From contig JAKAFM010000010.1 in assembly GCA_021817905.1 (NCBI GenBank), positions 1 to 40,054 on the forward strand: a DNA stretch of 40,054 nt. Direction: 5' to 3'. Position numbers and translations under genes: made by a program. This DNA is from a bacterium (lineage in GTDB: Bacteria; Patescibacteriota; Microgenomatia; UBA12405). Under the pieces are notes generated by a model, which saw only the letters and a list, made by a program, of their open reading frames with translations, had not been told where the DNA came from and did no database searches. Of the stretch, positions 9,019-17,153 are shown piece after piece. Positions within the stretch are counted from its first letter, which is position 1. Every line of letters starts with the position of its first letter.

Positions 9019-11256
9019 TCAAGATTTCTTAGTCCATTCTTTTACTTCAACACTTCCAAACTTCTCTATAGTCAGAAAATGATCCAAAAGATAGCGATTA
9101 AGTAGTGGTAAGTCATTGACAGTCAAACCGCCAAAATTCTTGTTAGGATCATAAAGAACTAAAGCTTTCGGGTCTTTTTGTAAATCAGTTATCATTTGTC
9201 TTTGGTACTCATTGCTAAAAAAACCATAAGGGGTGTCAATACTGGTAGTGTTTTGCCGATCAGTTAAAAAATAAATTTCTGGCATCCACGGATATGCAAA
9301 GAGCTTAATGTCAGCTGGCTTATTTTTAATATAAGCAATTATAGCGTCGCTGTCTTTTATGTTAATTGACTGGTCAACAGCAATACCCCACCGTGGTGAT
9401 TGATAGGTTATCGATGATCCTGGTATTTTTCCATAGGATTGCAGCTTTAGAAGCTGGTTGTTTACAAAATCATTATAAAAAATATCTCTATTTAAAACCA
9501 TCCCAAAGAGCAATAATACTCCCACAAAAACTAACACTGAATACTTAACGGTTGTTTGCACTAAGTAACCAATAAGCAAAATCGCAATCAGAAGCGGGAA
9601 AAGTAAATGCCACCAGTCAGATCGGGCCAACGCTGTTCTAAAAAGCAATACACCCATTAAACTTAAAACAACAAATAAAGAATTAGCTGGATATTTACGA
9701 CCTCCTTTAAAATAGTTACTAACTCCCCACAATAAAGACCCAACTAAAACCAATTGGCATCCTTGCCACCACATCTCTGTCGAACCCAAAAAACTATTAA
9801 TCATTCTCCCTTCAAGTAAGGGTGATAATGCCAACCGATCAGCTGACAGATTAAAATAACCATCAGTAAACGCCTTTATGTAAAAGCTTATTTCTTTAAT
9901 CATAGGTAATAACGCCCCACCGAGAGCAAGCCCAATAGCCACCGGAGCAAAAATCAACAATACTCCCATCAAGAAGTAGGAAAGAGTTTTAATAGCCTTT
10001 AATCTTTCTGAGATAATAATGAATATAGTTATCGCCAATAATGATACTATTCCTACTTCTATACTAGTAAGTAATGATAATCCCGCAGCTATTCCAACAA
10101 TCAAAAGCCATCTCTTTTTATGATCTTTAAAGTATTCAAAAAGTGGTAATAAGGGCAACAATCCCAATGCCACTCTTATCTCTACATTATTTTTAATTAT
10201 TCCAGTACTTATTGCCATCACCATCACTAAAACAACCGTAGTCCCAAGATTACTCGGTATCAGTTTTCTAATTACCCCATAAAAAATAATAAATGCCAAT
10301 ATTTGTAGAAGGTGAAAATATAGTTTTACTTTTGCCACACTTACCCCCATAAGAACAACAAAATACTTCAACCCCCACAATAATAATGGCGGGTGATAAA
10401 CCATAAAGTCTTTATAAATAATTTGTTGGTGCAAAAGTCGTTCCAACCAACCTAGCCAAAATCCTTCTTCCACTGAATCCAATGGGGACCAATAATACAG
10501 GGGGTTAAACGCTACCACTATTATCATAACCAATGGATATAAGCGATAGAGAAATCGCTCCATATTTTTTTTACTTTTAAAATCAATTTTTTCAGAAATA
10601 ACAATACTTACTATCGTTATCACTCCTAAAATCGCCAACCAATATAGGTCACCTGGTTTTAAAATAAACAAACTCAAAATAAGATGTCCGGGATTTTGCA
10701 AAAACTTAAAAGGTAACAGATGATAGACAAGTGGTAATAATAATAAGACAAAAAGTGACCACACTAGTGAATAGTTAACCCGCTGCATTAATTGCATTAT
10801 CACCAATCCTGCCAGTATCCCATTAGCCAGCAAATATCGATTAAAACTAATCTTTTTAACCGCTAACTTTGATAACATAAAAGTCCAAAACAAAATCTGA
10901 AAAAATCCAAAAAAAACTAACATCATTCCTCCTGAATAACCCACAAAAGTTACCTGAAGGTAAAATAGTAATGCCACCCCCAAATAAAACCACCGATAAA
11001 ATGTGCTCGATTTTTTTTGCAGACGTCCTAACCACCATTGTCCACCAAATAAAATCAAGGAAATCACCAACAACAATTCATACCCCACAATATCAACTGA
11101 CTTTGCTTGCGCCAATGCTACACTAAAACCTGGAATAGTAGTTATTAATGTTGGTGAAAAAAGATTGATTGGCCCTGATTTATTGATTAGCTGCAAAATA
11201 ATTTTATCCAGACCCAAAGAGAAAAAAAGTGTCCCCACTAACAGCACGATGTCCAT
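9019..11256 (-). CDS. Polytopic GT-C-type membrane glycosyltransferase
   Basis: About 745 residues with a dozen or more hydrophobic helices and a soluble C-terminal domain (~590-745). The loop VEEGFWLGWLERLL followed by IYKDFMVYHPPLLL (about residues 262-291) matches the acidic first loop of GT-C lipid-linked sugar transferases (GT39/PMT-like), where the acidic residues are catalytic. It probably transfers a sugar from a polyprenyl carrier outside the membrane. I place the start at ATG 11256 because extended -10 TGT-TATACT (11267-11262) ends 5 nt before it; longer forms from ATG 11301 or TTG 11313 are possible. It is divergent from yggT. Substrate unknown. Confidence 0.75.
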   Translation of the reverse strand: MDIVLLVGTLFFSLGLDKIILQLINKSGPINLFSPTLITTIPGFSVALAQAKSVDIVGYELLLVISLILFGGQWWLGRLQKKSSTFYRWFYLGVALLFYLQVTFVGYSGGMMLVFFGFFQILFWTFMLSKLAVKKISFNRYLLANGILAGLVIMQLMQRVNYSLVWSLFVLLLLPLVYHLLPFKFLQNPGHLILSLFILKPGDLYWLAILGVITIVSIVISEKIDFKSKKNMERFLYRLYPLVMIIVVAFNPLYYWSPLDSVEEGFWLGWLERLLHQQIIYKDFMVYHPPLLLWGLKYFVVLMGVSVAKVKLYFHLLQILAFIIFYGVIRKLIPSNLGTTVVLVMVMAISTGIIKNNVEIRVALGLLPLLPLFEYFKDHKKRWLLIVGIAAGLSLLTSIEVGIVSLLAITIFIIISERLKAIKTLSYFLMGVLLIFAPVAIGLALGGALLPMIKEISFYIKAFTDGYFNLSADRLALSPLLEGRMINSFLGSTEMWWQGCQLVLVGSLLWGVSNYFKGGRKYPANSLFVVLSLMGVLLFRTALARSDWWHLLFPLLIAILLIGYLVQTTVKYSVLVFVGVLLLFGMVLNRDIFYNDFVNNQLLKLQSYGKIPGSSITYQSPRWGIAVDQSINIKDSDAIIAYIKNKPADIKLFAYPWMPEIYFLTDRQNTTSIDTPYGFFSNEYQRQMITDLQKDPKALVLYDPNKNFGGLTVNDLPLLNRYLLDHFLTIEKFGSVEVKEWTKKS

Positions 11257-11321
11257 GGCACAGTATAACAGACAATAAACACTTCTAGCCCGCTCCTCCA
11301 TATCTCCTGTCAATTAACTGA

Positions 11322-11327
11322 TATAAT
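11322..11327 (+). promoter_or_regulatory. -10 box of the yggT-like gene
   Basis: TATAAT lies 13 nt before ATG 11341, giving a leader of about six nucleotides. The divergent GT-C gene has its own -10 at 11267-11262. Confidence 0.5.
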
Positions 11328-11340
11328 ACAAGTGTAAGTT

Positions 11341-11643
11341 ATGTTCCAGAAATTGTTCTATACATTAACCAACACTGTCCTTGCCATTATCGAATTTCTT
11401 CTCAGTTTTAGAATCATTCTCAAATTCTTTGGTGCTTCCGCGTCCGCACCTTTTGTTTTCTGGATTTACGAAACGACTCAACCCCTGTTGAAACCATTCA
11501 TTGGTGCATTTCCTTCTCCTCGAGTCGAAGGCGGATTTATAATCGAATTCTCCTCACTTTTTGCATTAATAGTTTTTGCCTTTATCGGCTATTTAATTGA
11601 CAATCTATTGCTTCAAATAAAACACCAACCCTCTAAAAACTAA
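11341..11643 (+). CDS. YggT family small membrane protein
   Basis: 100 residues with two hydrophobic segments: TVLAIIEFLLSFRIILKFFG (about 12-31) and SLFALIVFAFIGYLIDNLLL (about 72-91). Between them lies the YggT-like loop WIYETTQPLLKPFIGAFPSP, matching the family pattern of an aromatic/Thr motif followed by P-[LIF]-L-x-P-[FI]. YggT proteins are inner-membrane proteins linked to osmotic tolerance and cell-division-region genes. No division genes are adjacent here. Monocistronic with its own promoter. Confidence 0.82.
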   Translation: MFQKLFYTLTNTVLAIIEFLLSFRIILKFFGASASAPFVFWIYETTQPLLKPFIGAFPSPRVEGGFIIEFSSLFALIVFAFIGYLIDNLLLQIKHQPSKN

Positions 11644-11734
11644 TTAAGTGTTTCAAAGTATCCTTTCATTTGAACTGTTTCAAAATAGTGGCTTAATGTA
11701 ATTGGATCATTAAGTTCTCCTTGGTAAATTTTGC

Positions 11735-11740
11735 TATCAT
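11735..11740 (+). promoter_or_regulatory. Extended -10 of the isochorismatase-like gene
   Basis: TGC-TATCAT ends 5 nt before ATG 11746. The same TGCTATCAT core precedes the cupredoxin gene at 5693-5701, also a leaderless geometry. Confidence 0.55.
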
Positions 11741-11745
11741 AATCT

Positions 11746-12378
11746 ATGAAAATATACCCATCCATGAACAAAAATAATACCGCCCTGTTAGTTATCGACC
11801 CCATCAATTCCTGTGCCCATGAAAAATGTGAAACACCTGAATGGAATATTCACTTTACTAAAATCCGTCAAATGCTACCCAAACTTGAAAATTTTCTTAA
11901 TGACTACCGTCAAAAAATCGGTGGTTTAGTTGTTATTACCACCATTACTCCCTGGAACAAGGAAAATCTCCCAAACAATATTAATGAGCTGTATACCGAC
12001 CCTTCCGCCTATTATTATTCAGACGACACCAGCGGCTTTGATGAACAATTTTATAAAGTTAAGCCAGACAATTCGGATATAATTTTAACCAAAAATACCT
12101 ATGATTCATTTTCCAATGGCCAGCTGGATAAATTATTTATGGAAAAGGGGATCAAGTATGTTGTTGTCACCGGGGTATTTACTGATGGTTGTGTTTTAGC
12201 TTCAATCGTAAGCGGTTTTTCGAAAGGCTACAATTTTGTTATTCTTAAAGATCTTGTTGAAACTACCGACAGTTCAACCCGTCAGCAGCTTCAGAAACTT
12301 CTCATAGAATACACCTTTCCAGTTATGTACGGTCGGACAATTTCTTCAAACGAGTTATTTGAGGAAATTAGTAGCTAA
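11746..12378 (+). CDS. Isochorismatase-like cysteine hydrolase
   Basis: Rossmann-like alpha/beta hydrolase with the complete family triad: D18 in ALLVIDPIN, K116 in ILTKNTYDSF and C149 in VFTDGCVLAS. The non-proline cis-peptide region preceding C149 (VVVTGVFTDG) is also standard. Family members hydrolyse amides such as nicotinamide or ureidoacrylate, or ether bonds; the substrate is not determinable here. 210 residues is normal. ATG 11746 fits the leaderless promoter, while M7 (11764) is where the fold proper begins. Flanking genes are unrelated. Confidence 0.85.
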   Translation: MKIYPSMNKNNTALLVIDPINSCAHEKCETPEWNIHFTKIRQMLPKLENFLNDYRQKIGGLVVITTITPWNKENLPNNINELYTDPSAYYYSDDTSGFDEQFYKVKPDNSDIILTKNTYDSFSNGQLDKLFMEKGIKYVVVTGVFTDGCVLASIVSGFSKGYNFVILKDLVETTDSSTRQQLQKLLIEYTFPVMYGRTISSNELFEEISS

Positions 12379-12467
12379 TACAAAATAAGTTCATGAGTAT
12401 AGCATTGGTCGGAGGTGTTGCTCTTTCATTTGAACCCCTGTTGGAAATTTTGGCTCATTTCTACCAT

Positions 12468-13058
12468 CTAACTTCGTGACTGCGCTAGTGTGTTGATGTA
12501 ACCAGTCTGCTGCGGCGTAAATACTGTTTCTTTCACAAAAGCATCTTTATTCGGGCTGTATATTAATACATCGCTTGCAATTGATGCTAAAAATTTAGGA
12601 TCCTTATTGGCTTTTGATTCAATAGCAATATATTGATTGGTGACCGGATAAGGCAAAAGAAAATAATCCACTGGATATTGGCGTATTTTTCCGTTGTCAG
12701 GAACTTTTTCCAGTAAAGTTCGAATCAATGTAAATCGACCCGGTTCGCTTAATCTTGAAAAGAGTGCTTCCTCCAAATATCCCTCGGGATCTTTGATAAT
12801 AGGTTTATCTCTCGTTTCGTCAGTTCTAATCATCATAATTCGTTTGACTAATGCTGGATCGCGAACAAATATAAGTAGGTCGATATCAGCCGGTGATTTA
12901 ATACCTCGAGCTAAACTGCCATAAATCCCCATCTTAGCCACTGCCGATTCATGCGAAAAAATTCTGCCTAACTCTAATGCTTTATCATAAAGAGTTTGAC
13001 GGTCAAAACTAGATTCAGAAGAAATTATTACTTCATTTGTTTTAACGTCAGTAGTCAT
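12468..13058 (-). CDS. Nucleotidyltransferase-domain protein (MNT/KNTase-like)
   Basis: The core MGIYGSLARGIKSPADIDLL (about residues 43-62) has the GS...DxD signature of the polymerase-beta nucleotidyltransferase superfamily; the two Asp residues would bind Mg2+. The third acidic residue may lie in YPVDYFLLPY (about 129-138). The C-terminal third is less conserved. No HEPN or antitoxin partner is adjacent, so it is not an obvious MNT-HEPN toxin pair. It could adenylylate a protein or small molecule. ATG 13058 is the first codon of the frame. Confidence 0.75.
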   Translation of the reverse strand: MTTDVKTNEVIISSESSFDRQTLYDKALELGRIFSHESAVAKMGIYGSLARGIKSPADIDLLIFVRDPALVKRIMMIRTDETRDKPIIKDPEGYLEEALFSRLSEPGRFTLIRTLLEKVPDNGKIRQYPVDYFLLPYPVTNQYIAIESKANKDPKFLASIASDVLIYSPNKDAFVKETVFTPQQTGYINTLAQSRS

Positions 13059-13087
13059 ATATAAAACAGTATTTTAAACTATAATAG

Positions 13088-13258
13088 CTGGTAATAAGAA
13101 AGAGTTGTATCCCGTCTACTACCTCTCATTTAGTTTTAAACCAACAACTTACCGAAATATACGGAAAATACACTTTTTCACAAGGTAACCTGTCTGGCGG
13201 AGGAGGTGCACTTCTATTTAATCTACTATTTGAAACCTACAAATACACGGATATGTTC
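13088..13258 (+). pseudogene. Possible gene remnant without a start codon
   Basis: An open frame from 13088 has protein-like composition, for example LNQQLTEIYGKYTFSQGN (from about 13133) and GGGGALLFNLLFETYKYT (from about 13196). It has no ATG, GTG or TTG start and runs into the antisense of the membrane gene at 13261-13566. I read it as the tail of a decayed gene of unknown family. It could also be a chance open frame. Confidence 0.25.
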
Positions 13259-13260
13259 TA

Positions 13261-13566
13261 CTATTTCTTAAAAAGTGGAAATAAAAAAAACATGAGAAAT
13301 AGAACTAACCAAAGCATTGTAATATTTTTCAACCCCTTTTGCTCTCCAAAAAAGTCTTTTATACCGACTAAATTCAATAAACCTTTTAATATAAAAAATC
13401 CAATTAATGCAACCGGAATAATTACAATATCCATTACAAGATTAGCTGTAATAATATGCCCCGCGTCTAATTCGGTTCCTGCCATGACCCTATTTCTAAA
13501 TGTAATTATAAATACCCCAAAAATCCATAAAATCACCCAAAGTAACAAAGGATGCTTTTTCTTCAT
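13261..13566 (-). CDS. Small hypothetical membrane protein
   Basis: About 101 residues with three hydrophobic segments: PLLLWVILWIFGVFIITF, IITANLVMDIVIIPVALIGF and ITMLWLVLFLMFFLFPLF. It ends in a basic KK tail. I do not recognise a family. ATG 13566 is chosen because GGAGAG lies 8 nt upstream, one of the few clear Shine-Dalgarno sequences in this half of the window; a TTG two codons earlier is an alternative. The open frame on the other strand is a shadow of this gene. Confidence 0.6.
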   Translation of the reverse strand: MKKKHPLLLWVILWIFGVFIITFRNRVMAGTELDAGHIITANLVMDIVIIPVALIGFFILKGLLNLVGIKDFFGEQKGLKNITMLWLVLFLMFFLFPLFKK

Positions 13567-13646
13567 GAACAATTCTCTCCAAAAGGACGAATATTAATGT
13601 GTTCTTTTGAAATCATTATTACATAGATCTAACGGTTTGTCTATAA

Positions 13647-13701
13647 ATATTAGAAAAGCGGAGCAGGTGGGTCTGGAACCTTGGTATCCTCATAACACCT
13701 A
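13647..13701 (+). repeat. Intergenic repeat copy 1
   Basis: Shares GCGGAGCAGGTGGGTCTGGA plus ACCTT (13658-13682), then -TATCC-, then ATAACACC, with copy 2 at 14917-14968. Both copies are preceded by AATATT. Each can fold with AGGTG pairing to CACC(T/C) around an inner GGA/TCC stem. The two copies flank the 13781-14904 gene as direct repeats. Confidence 0.8.
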
Positions 13702-13780
13702 CTTTTACCATTTCTCATTCTACCCCAACTTAGTGTTTGAAATTTGCTTATTTTCTCATTCACAATTATGATTATTTATC

Positions 13781-14904
13781 ATGGTTAATTCTGAAGTTTT
13801 TATTTCTTCTTCATCTGTTGTGTCGACTCCCGTAACCGCTCCTATAACCCCAAATGATCCGATTGCCCCCCTGTTTTTAGCCATCGTCCGATTGGTTTGA
13901 GTATCTTACTTTTATTATTAATCGGATGCTTCCTTTACCGGACCATAGCTTCCATTGTTGTAATCGCAGTTTTAACTAATTCGGTTGCTCAAAGCCATGG
14001 TCTTTTACCAATATTTTCACTTGCTCCGTTAATTTGTATTTTCCCGATCATTGGTGCAGTAACAGTGGTGTTTTTAATCTACCTTTTCCTTAAAACAACA
14101 GACTTTTCGGTTAGTAGTTATAAATTTCTATTAACTTCTTTGATTGTTGCTCCTTTGTTATATACATTGCTGATTTATCTTTTGCTGTCACAAGCCCAAA
14201 CAGTTTATTCAGCCAGCAGCTTGGATACAAGCAGCAGTCCTCTAAATTCCATGATGCCTATTTTTTCGTCGGTATTAAACGAAATTAATCTATTTTCATT
14301 AGTCACTTTATTGGTGGTTAAAAAAAAGAAAGATCTTTTTACTAATCCTCCGTCAAACCTAAGTCAGTTGAAAAAAGTAATCTTGGTGGTTTTGGGATTA
14401 GTTATCATTTTGCCTAGTTTTAGTGAAACATTTACAGTTATTCGAAGCAGTTTGTATCCAGACACTAATTTTACCCAGGTCCGCAAGGAAGTTGGTTACA
14501 ATCTTTATTCGCCATCTAGCTTAGCCCAAGGGCAAGAAATTGCCACTCAGTATTATATAGATGAGAAAAATTCTCTAAAACTGCCGAACCCGACAGTAAG
14601 AGTTGCCTTTGATATTCCCCTTAAGGAAAGATTGGCTGGTTATAAATCAAAGGTAATAATCTTAAACCAAAGTTTAGTTCCAAGTGATTTTAGTCTTTCT
14701 TCATATTTGAGCAATCAATTCCCAAACACGTATCCTGAGAAAGCAACAATTTCGACAGCAGCCAACAAAGAAGGGTTTGTAGTCATCAAGACAGCAAAAT
14801 ATTTATACTTTGTGACTTCCGATAACATTTTGATCAACATCTCGGCAATAAGTCCGCAAATAAGTGCCCAAGACTTGGTCGAGTTAGCGGACTCATTGAA
14901 ATAA
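13781..14904 (+). pseudogene. Polytopic membrane protein gene with a frameshift in a C-run
   Basis: ATG 13781 opens a frame starting MVNSEVFISSSSVVSTPVT that reaches TGA at 13898-13900. One more C in the six-C run at 13865-13870 would join it to the downstream frame, reading ...APPVFSHRPIGLSILLLLLI. The 'RPIGLSIL' junction before the first helix is common in such membrane proteins, so the joined form (~374 residues) is probably ancestral. The downstream part alone (TTG 13897, 335 residues) has four hydrophobic segments and then an extracytoplasmic domain of about 150 residues starting near YNLYSPSSLAQGQE. Function unknown. Either a true mutation, phase variation, or a sequencing/assembly error in a homopolymer. 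Confidence 0.6.
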
Positions 14905-14916
14905 ATACTCAATGCC

Positions 14917-14968
14917 AATATTTGAGCGGAGCAGGTGGGTCTGGAACCTTTCTATCCCTATAACACCC
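14917..14968 (+). repeat. Intergenic repeat copy 2
   Basis: Identical to copy 1 (13647-13701) over the 25-nt core GCGGAGCAGGTGGGTCTGGA plus ACCTT at 14926-14950, with similar flanks including ATAACACC. It starts 12 nt after the stop codon of the 13781-14904 gene. Confidence 0.8.
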
Positions 14969-15009
14969 TGTCTTATTTCAAGATTCCAATAATTTTTTCA
15001 GTACGAAAC

Positions 15010-15027
15010 AAGAACCAATAGGTTCTT
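15010..15027. terminator. Small hairpin between convergent genes
   Basis: AAGAACC-AATA-GGTTCTT, a perfect 7-bp stem with a 4-nt loop, followed by ATTCT. It may end transcription from the left. No U-run, so weak. Confidence 0.4.
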
Positions 15028-15063
15028 ATTCTACCCTTCCTTTCTGCCTAAATGAGACAAATA

Positions 15064-15087
15064 AGACACTATAAAAAAGTAGTGTCT
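15064..15087 (-). terminator. Terminator-like hairpin of the Nudix gene
   Basis: AGACACTA (15064-15071) / TAGTGTCT (15080-15087), a perfect 8-bp stem with an 8-nt loop, 41 nt past the Nudix stop. On the minus strand it is followed by TATTTGTC, only a modest U-tract. Confidence 0.5.
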
Positions 15088-15127
15088 AAAAATTATGATC
15101 TAGATTGAACAAGTTTGTTACTCAAAA

Positions 15128-15616
15128 TCAATTTATTCCAAATTCTTTTAATAAAACTTTCATTTTTTCCATTTGGTGTGGAAAGACAAAATACACTGAA
15201 AGTTCATCGGGAAATACCCACTTAACTTCTCTAATCTCTTCTTTTTGCGTCTTTATCTCACTTTCTTCACCTGTAAATTTAACTAGGAATTGAGTTCTTT
15301 CTTGACCCCTGAAAAATTGCTTCTTTTCTGATATTCTTTTATTTATCACATCATCCGGCCATTCATAACGATCTATTTGCTTGCTGGTTTTAATCACTTC
15401 AAATTTATCGCTACCTAATTCTTCACTTAATTCTCTTACTATAGCTACTTCCGGCTTTTCTCCTTCTTCAATTCCTCCACCAGGAATATCCCACTCGTTA
15501 TCCTTATAGCTTCTTTTTTGAACAATAAGGATTCGTCCGTGCTTATCTAATATTGCTGCACTTGTGCTTTGCCTGTAAGTCAAATTATCACGAGTAATTT
15601 TCTGAGTAATAGTCAT
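15128..15616 (-). CDS. Nudix hydrolase
   Basis: The Nudix box begins GGGIEEGEKPEVAIVRELSE and continues ELGS (about residues 46-69 from the chosen start), following WDIPG. This is the complete G-x5-E-x7-REUxEExGU signature, so it should hydrolyse a nucleoside diphosphate linked to another moiety. The later YEWPDDVINKR and FFRGQERTQFLVKF recall RppH/dinucleoside-polyphosphate hydrolases, but the substrate is unproven. A TTG at 15643 would lie immediately after TATAAT (15648-15643), upstream of the expected transcription start, so ATG 15616 is the likely start. Divergent from the hydrolase-NTase fusion gene. Confidence 0.85.
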   Translation of the reverse strand: MTITQKITRDNLTYRQSTSAAILDKHGRILIVQKRSYKDNEWDIPGGGIEEGEKPEVAIVRELSEELGSDKFEVIKTSKQIDRYEWPDDVINKRISEKKQFFRGQERTQFLVKFTGEESEIKTQKEEIREVKWVFPDELSVYFVFPHQMEKMKVLLKEFGIN

Positions 15617-15642
15617 AAACAATCGTTTAATTGAATTACTCA

Positions 15643-15669
15643 ATTATAACCCAATCATTGGTATATAAT
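15643..15669. promoter_or_regulatory. Divergent -10 boxes
   Basis: TATAAT at 15648-15643 reads left toward the Nudix gene, and TATAAT at 15664-15669 reads right, 10 nt before ATG 15680. The two promoters are almost back to back. Confidence 0.55.
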
Positions 15670-15679
15670 TGACCTATAA

Positions 15680-16624
15680 ATGTACATAATCTACTTAGCC
15701 GGTAATAGTATCAACAATAAAACTTGGACTGAAAAAGTTAAAGCCAAGTTTGATTCATTTTCCACTGGCGATATTCTGTATTACGATCACTGGCAAGCCG
15801 GAGAAAAATGGATAAATTTAGAAAGAGAGTCTAAAAAATTAGCAGAATTGGTTAAAGACAAAATAAATTATTTTGTTTTTGCTAAATCAATCGGGTCGGT
15901 TTTAGCGTTGAAAAATATCTATGAAGGTATTCTGAATCCAAAGAAAATGGTGATTTGTGGTTTACCCTATCGAGCCGGAAAAGAAGAATTTAAAGAAATC
16001 GACGAATGTCTAAAGACGCTTAAAGTACCAACAATGTTTATTCAAAATGAATTTGATCCGGTATATGGTTTTGATGAATTAGCCAAAGTTTTGGCGAATA
16101 ATAGTCCGAATGATTATCATCTGATTAAAAAACCGGGCAATAGCACTCACGATTATGAAGATTATGAAAATCTTATTAAACAAGTGAAAATCTATTTCGG
16201 TGATGAAGACAAACAAGTCCACTTAGAGAAAATCTATAAAACCCTCGATTTTGTGGCCAAAAAACTAAACACACTAAATATCAAATGGCTCCTTGGTGCC
16301 AGCGGAGCTTTGATGGTTCATGGAGTAAAAATCGCACCCTGGGACTTGGACATATTAACTCCTTTTGAAAATATTAAATTATTAAAAGATGAATTTAAAG
16401 AATATTTTGTCAGTGAGGATGAGGATGGATTGCTTTTGAAAATTGGTGATATTGAAGTTGAAATAATAAAATTAGATGACTTGGGAAATCCGGCTCCGAC
16501 TTTATTTCAGGATAATTTAATCCCGGTTAATCCTTTGGAAGACGAGCTGTATTTTTATGAACAAAGACCGGGAAGAGAAAATACAGTGAGGTTAATAAAA
16601 GAAAAATTGAAAAATGACAAATAA
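15680..16624 (+). CDS. Fusion of alpha/beta hydrolase and nucleotidyltransferase-like domain
   Basis: Residues 1-175 form a small alpha/beta hydrolase with a plausible triad: S70 in FAKSIGS, D126 in QNEFDPV and H157 in NSTHDYED. Residues ~180-314 resemble a nucleotidyltransferase-fold domain of the kind used for sugar or aminoglycoside modification, with WLLGASGALMVHG (204-215) and PWDLDIL (220-226) supplying the Asp pair. I know of no common named protein with this pairing. It starts a rightward run of five tightly spaced genes (15680-19117), and its end overlaps the next gene by 11 nt. Substrates are unknown. Confidence 0.65.
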   Translation: MYIIYLAGNSINNKTWTEKVKAKFDSFSTGDILYYDHWQAGEKWINLERESKKLAELVKDKINYFVFAKSIGSVLALKNIYEGILNPKKMVICGLPYRAGKEEFKEIDECLKTLKVPTMFIQNEFDPVYGFDELAKVLANNSPNDYHLIKKPGNSTHDYEDYENLIKQVKIYFGDEDKQVHLEKIYKTLDFVAKKLNTLNIKWLLGASGALMVHGVKIAPWDLDILTPFENIKLLKDEFKEYFVSEDEDGLLLKIGDIEVEIIKLDDLGNPAPTLFQDNLIPVNPLEDELYFYEQRPGRENTVRLIKEKLKNDK

Positions 16625-17150
16625 AACCCAAGACTGGCAAGAGTTATCCCGAGAAGAAGCTTTTAGAAAATATTCTCGAAAAATTGAAAAAGTAATCTTT
16701 AAACTACCAAACGGAAAAGAAACTGATTTTTATATTAAAAAAGAAGGACCAACTGCCAGTGTTCTCGCTCTAACACCAGACAATCAGGTAATTATTGCCA
16801 AACAATTTCGTCCCGGTCCTAAAAAAGTCTTAATGGAACTTCCCGGTGGTTTTGTTGATCCAAACGAAGAGCCTGAAGTCACCATGAAACGAGAATTGTT
16901 AGAAGAAACCGGCTACGAAGGTGATGTCAAATTTATTACCACCTGTCTTGACGATGCCTATTCCACCATGGTGCGCTATTGTTTTGTCGCTACCAATTGC
17001 AAAAAAGTTAAAGAAATCGAAAATGGAGAAGACGAGTTTACCGAGCTGGTTTTAGTCCCATTAGAAGAGTTTAAAAATGTATTGCGCAGTGGTCAAATGA
17101 CGGATGTTGAAGTGGGATTCTTAGGGTTAGATTATTTAGGATTACTATAA
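16614..17150 (+). CDS. Nudix hydrolase, ADP-ribose pyrophosphatase-like
   Basis: Nudix box GGFVDPNEEPEVTMKRELLE then ETGYEG, preceded by LMELPGG and followed by FITTCLDDAYSTMVRYCFVA. The layout (N-terminal beta domain, then LMELPGGFVDPNE) matches ADP-ribose pyrophosphatases such as NudF, which hydrolyse ADP-ribose to AMP and ribose-5-phosphate; related nucleotide sugars are possible. 178 residues is normal. It overlaps the preceding gene by 11 nt and is 3 nt before the HD gene, so it belongs to one operon. Confidence 0.8.
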   Translation: MTNKTQDWQELSREEAFRKYSRKIEKVIFKLPNGKETDFYIKKEGPTASVLALTPDNQVIIAKQFRPGPKKVLMELPGGFVDPNEEPEVTMKRELLEETGYEGDVKFITTCLDDAYSTMVRYCFVATNCKKVKEIENGEDEFTELVLVPLEEFKNVLRSGQMTDVEVGFLGLDYLGLL

Positions 17151-17153
17151 ACT

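Noticed and set aside
11663-12435. 13-nt direct repeat CTTTCATTTGAAC at 11663 and 12423
   Set aside because: A repeat of this length is expected by chance in 40 kb, and the flanks do not match.
12468-13058. MNT-HEPN toxin-antitoxin pair
   Set aside because: The nucleotidyltransferase domain has no HEPN-like partner on either side.
13253-13597. Rightward 114-codon frame opposite the small membrane gene
   Set aside because: The opposite strand encodes a convincing three-helix membrane protein with a Shine-Dalgarno sequence; this frame is its shadow.
13658-13682. Repeat core read on the minus strand as a tRNA 3' end (GGTTCCAGACCC plus acceptor-like tail)
   Set aside because: The T-stem does not pair, and no anticodon or D arm is found upstream; it is not a tRNA.
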